Assembly (NCBI GenBank): GCA_933822405.4
Contig: CAKOGP040000001.1
Coordinates: 505,083 to 569,082 of the forward strand
DNA length: 64,000 nucleotides
Reading direction: 5' to 3'
Origin: Cylindrotheca closterium
Lineage: Eukaryota > Bacillariophyta > Bacillariophyceae > Bacillariales > Bacillariaceae
Part shown: in pieces, positions 62,982 through 64,000 of the stretch
Numbering within the stretch: the first letter of the stretch is position 1
Layout of the letters: the number at the start of each line of letters is the position of its first letter
Notes under the pieces: model-generated
What the model was told of the DNA's origin: nothing
What the model saw: only the letters and a program-made list of their open reading frames with translations
Database searches by the model: none
Program-made: the position numbers and the translations under genes

Positions 62982-64000
62982 TTATGCTGCCTCAGCTTCC
63001 ACGTTGCACTCTTCCAAAACGGGATCCATAGCAGATGCCAGAGTATCGACCGTTCCTTGAATATCGTGTAGTTTATCAAGGCCAAACAGTCCCATTCGGA
63101 AAGTCTTCATCGGTGAAAGTGGCTCGTCAATCATCCACGGTACACCCATGGCAATTTGCAATCCTTGTGACTTGAACTTCATCATCATTGTTGGGTTCTC
63201 AATTCCTGGTGGAGAATGATACACTAGCACTCCTGGTGCTTCAAATCCAGGAGCTGCCACACTCACAAGTCCACGGCTGTCCAAAGCTCCTCGTGCTTTG
63301 CGGCCTAGTTCCAGTTGGGCTTCCTTGAGCTCTGGCAAACCAAACTTGAGTGTTTCGACGGTAATCTCATGGAAATCTCTCAGTCCATCGGTCGGCATGG
63401 TTGTGTGGTATCCAAAGCCACCACCTTCATAGGCATCCATGATTCCCGACCATCTCTTAAGGCTCATAGAATAGGAGGTCTCAGTGGTGGTCTGCAACTT
63501 CTTGGCAGCTGCATCCGACATCATGACGAGTGCAGCACAGCAGGGACCAGTCCATCCCTTTTGAGGTGCAGAGATAACCACATCCACTCCTAGATCTTTC
63601 ATGTCAGCCCAAACAGTACCAGAAGCGATACAATCCAAGACAAAGAGGCCACCGACATTGTGGACCGCCTCGGCTGCCTTGCGGATGTAATCGTCAGGCA
63701 AAATGATTCCAGTGCTGGTTTCCACGTGTGGGGCAAAGACGACCGCTGGTCTTTCTTCATAAATCTTCTCTACGACCTCATCAATGGGGTAAGGAGCATA
63801 CTGCATGGTCATGCTATCGGAACTGTCAGCTGATTCTTGTGGTTGCGCTTTCAAGACAGTGTGCGATTTGGGAATCATATTCTCGCCGCCTTGGTCAAAA
63901 ATTTCGGTCCAACGATAGGAGAACCAACCATTGCGAATGACCATAACATGTTCATTGGTAGCAAATTGTCGGGCTACGGATTCCATTCCAAAGGTTCCAG
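62982..64000 (-). CDS. Class V PLP aminotransferase (AGT/SGAT type), 5' partial
   Basis: The minus-strand ORF is open to the window edge, so the N-terminus lies beyond 64000; about 338 C-terminal residues are seen. Internal sequence matches alanine/serine-glyoxylate aminotransferases: GTFGMESVARQF, VIRNGWFSYRW, VFAPHVETSTGIILP, GGLFVLDCIASGTVW, then SAPQKGWTGP with the PLP-binding Lys, YEGGGFGYHTTMPTDGLRDF and GIENPTMMMKFKSQGLQIAMG. PLP-ring contact Asp lies in VLDCI. The reaction would be glyoxylate to glycine or related; the amino donor is not decidable. The last residues (EAEAA) show no peroxisomal SKL. Confidence 0.85.
   Translation of the reverse strand, partial: GTFGMESVARQFATNEHVMVIRNGWFSYRWTEIFDQGGENMIPKSHTVLKAQPQESADSSDSMTMQYAPYPIDEVVEKIYEERPAVVFAPHVETSTGIILPDDYIRKAAEAVHNVGGLFVLDCIASGTVWADMKDLGVDVVISAPQKGWTGPCCAALVMMSDAAAKKLQTTTETSYSMSLKRWSGIMDAYEGGGFGYHTTMPTDGLRDFHEITVETLKFGLPELKEAQLELGRKARGALDSRGLVSVAAPGFEAPGVLVYHSPPGIENPTMMMKFKSQGLQIAMGVPWMIDEPLSPMKTFRMGLFGLDKLHDIQGTVDTLASAMDPVLEECNVEAEAA

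Overview
The window looks like nuclear DNA of a photosynthetic stramenopile, most likely a diatom. The reasons are intron-poor genes packed on both strands with short GT-AG introns (about 70-160 bp), N-terminal signal peptides followed by a phenylalanine motif of the ASAFAP plastid-import type (uroporphyrinogen decarboxylase, MsrB, a patatin, a membrane protein), an HSF-family regulator, a GH81 beta-1,3-glucanase that fits chrysolaminarin as storage glucan, and several proteins of diatom-restricted type. Species assignment is inference. About 33 protein genes, one tRNA-Arg(UCG), one broken transposase-like ORF and one assembly gap of 10 Ns were found. Exon structures were read by eye from splice consensus, frame and family alignment.

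Layout. 1-9.3 kb: ferredoxin-dependent bilin reductase, TIM44, Mpv17/PMP22 protein, ankyrin-repeat cation channel, Pat1-like decapping factor. 9.3-15.5 kb: RING ligase with a C-terminal SUMO-interacting motif, armadillo-like protein, plastid uroporphyrinogen decarboxylase, tRNA-Arg. 15.7-24.5 kb: bacterial-type acetyl-CoA hydrolase/GNAT fusion, SBDS with zinc finger, PurE-like/PurC fusion, TCP11 protein and three small or unknown genes. 24.6-33.5 kb: patatin phospholipase, thylakoid-type MsrB, a small PP1-motif protein, the splicing factor RBMX2/Ist3, and a 1222-residue BAR-like/PH-like protein. 33.7-42.4 kb: membrane glycoprotein candidate, GH81 glucanase, plastid membrane protein, AT-hook nuclear protein. 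42.4-48.9 kb: a roughly 2100-residue repeat protein interrupted by the assembly gap. 49.4-64 kb: P2B Ca2+-ATPase, small membrane protein, PDZ/CRAL-TRIO protein, transposon relic, SLC35B-like transporter, a paralogue of the BAR-like protein, HSF, an 8-TM protein and a partial class V aminotransferase.

The most interesting object is the giant protein at 42393-48945. It carries twelve basic DG-x-KVRR repeats, four copies of a KMLKMGMP-x-GAV motif resembling CCDC53/WASHC3 and formin-associated segments, and seven C-terminal Gly/Arg-rich WH2-like RGGLLDAI repeats. Together these suggest an uncharacterised actin-assembly scaffold. Its apparent break at the gap disappears if the identical 21-bp sequences on either side of the Ns are one sequence. 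Other architectures worth attention are the PurE-like/PurC fusion, the RING-SIM ligase, the PDZ/CRAL-TRIO protein, the MsrB with predicted thylakoid-lumen targeting, and a 19-nt micro-exon that encodes the catalytic motif of the GH81 enzyme.
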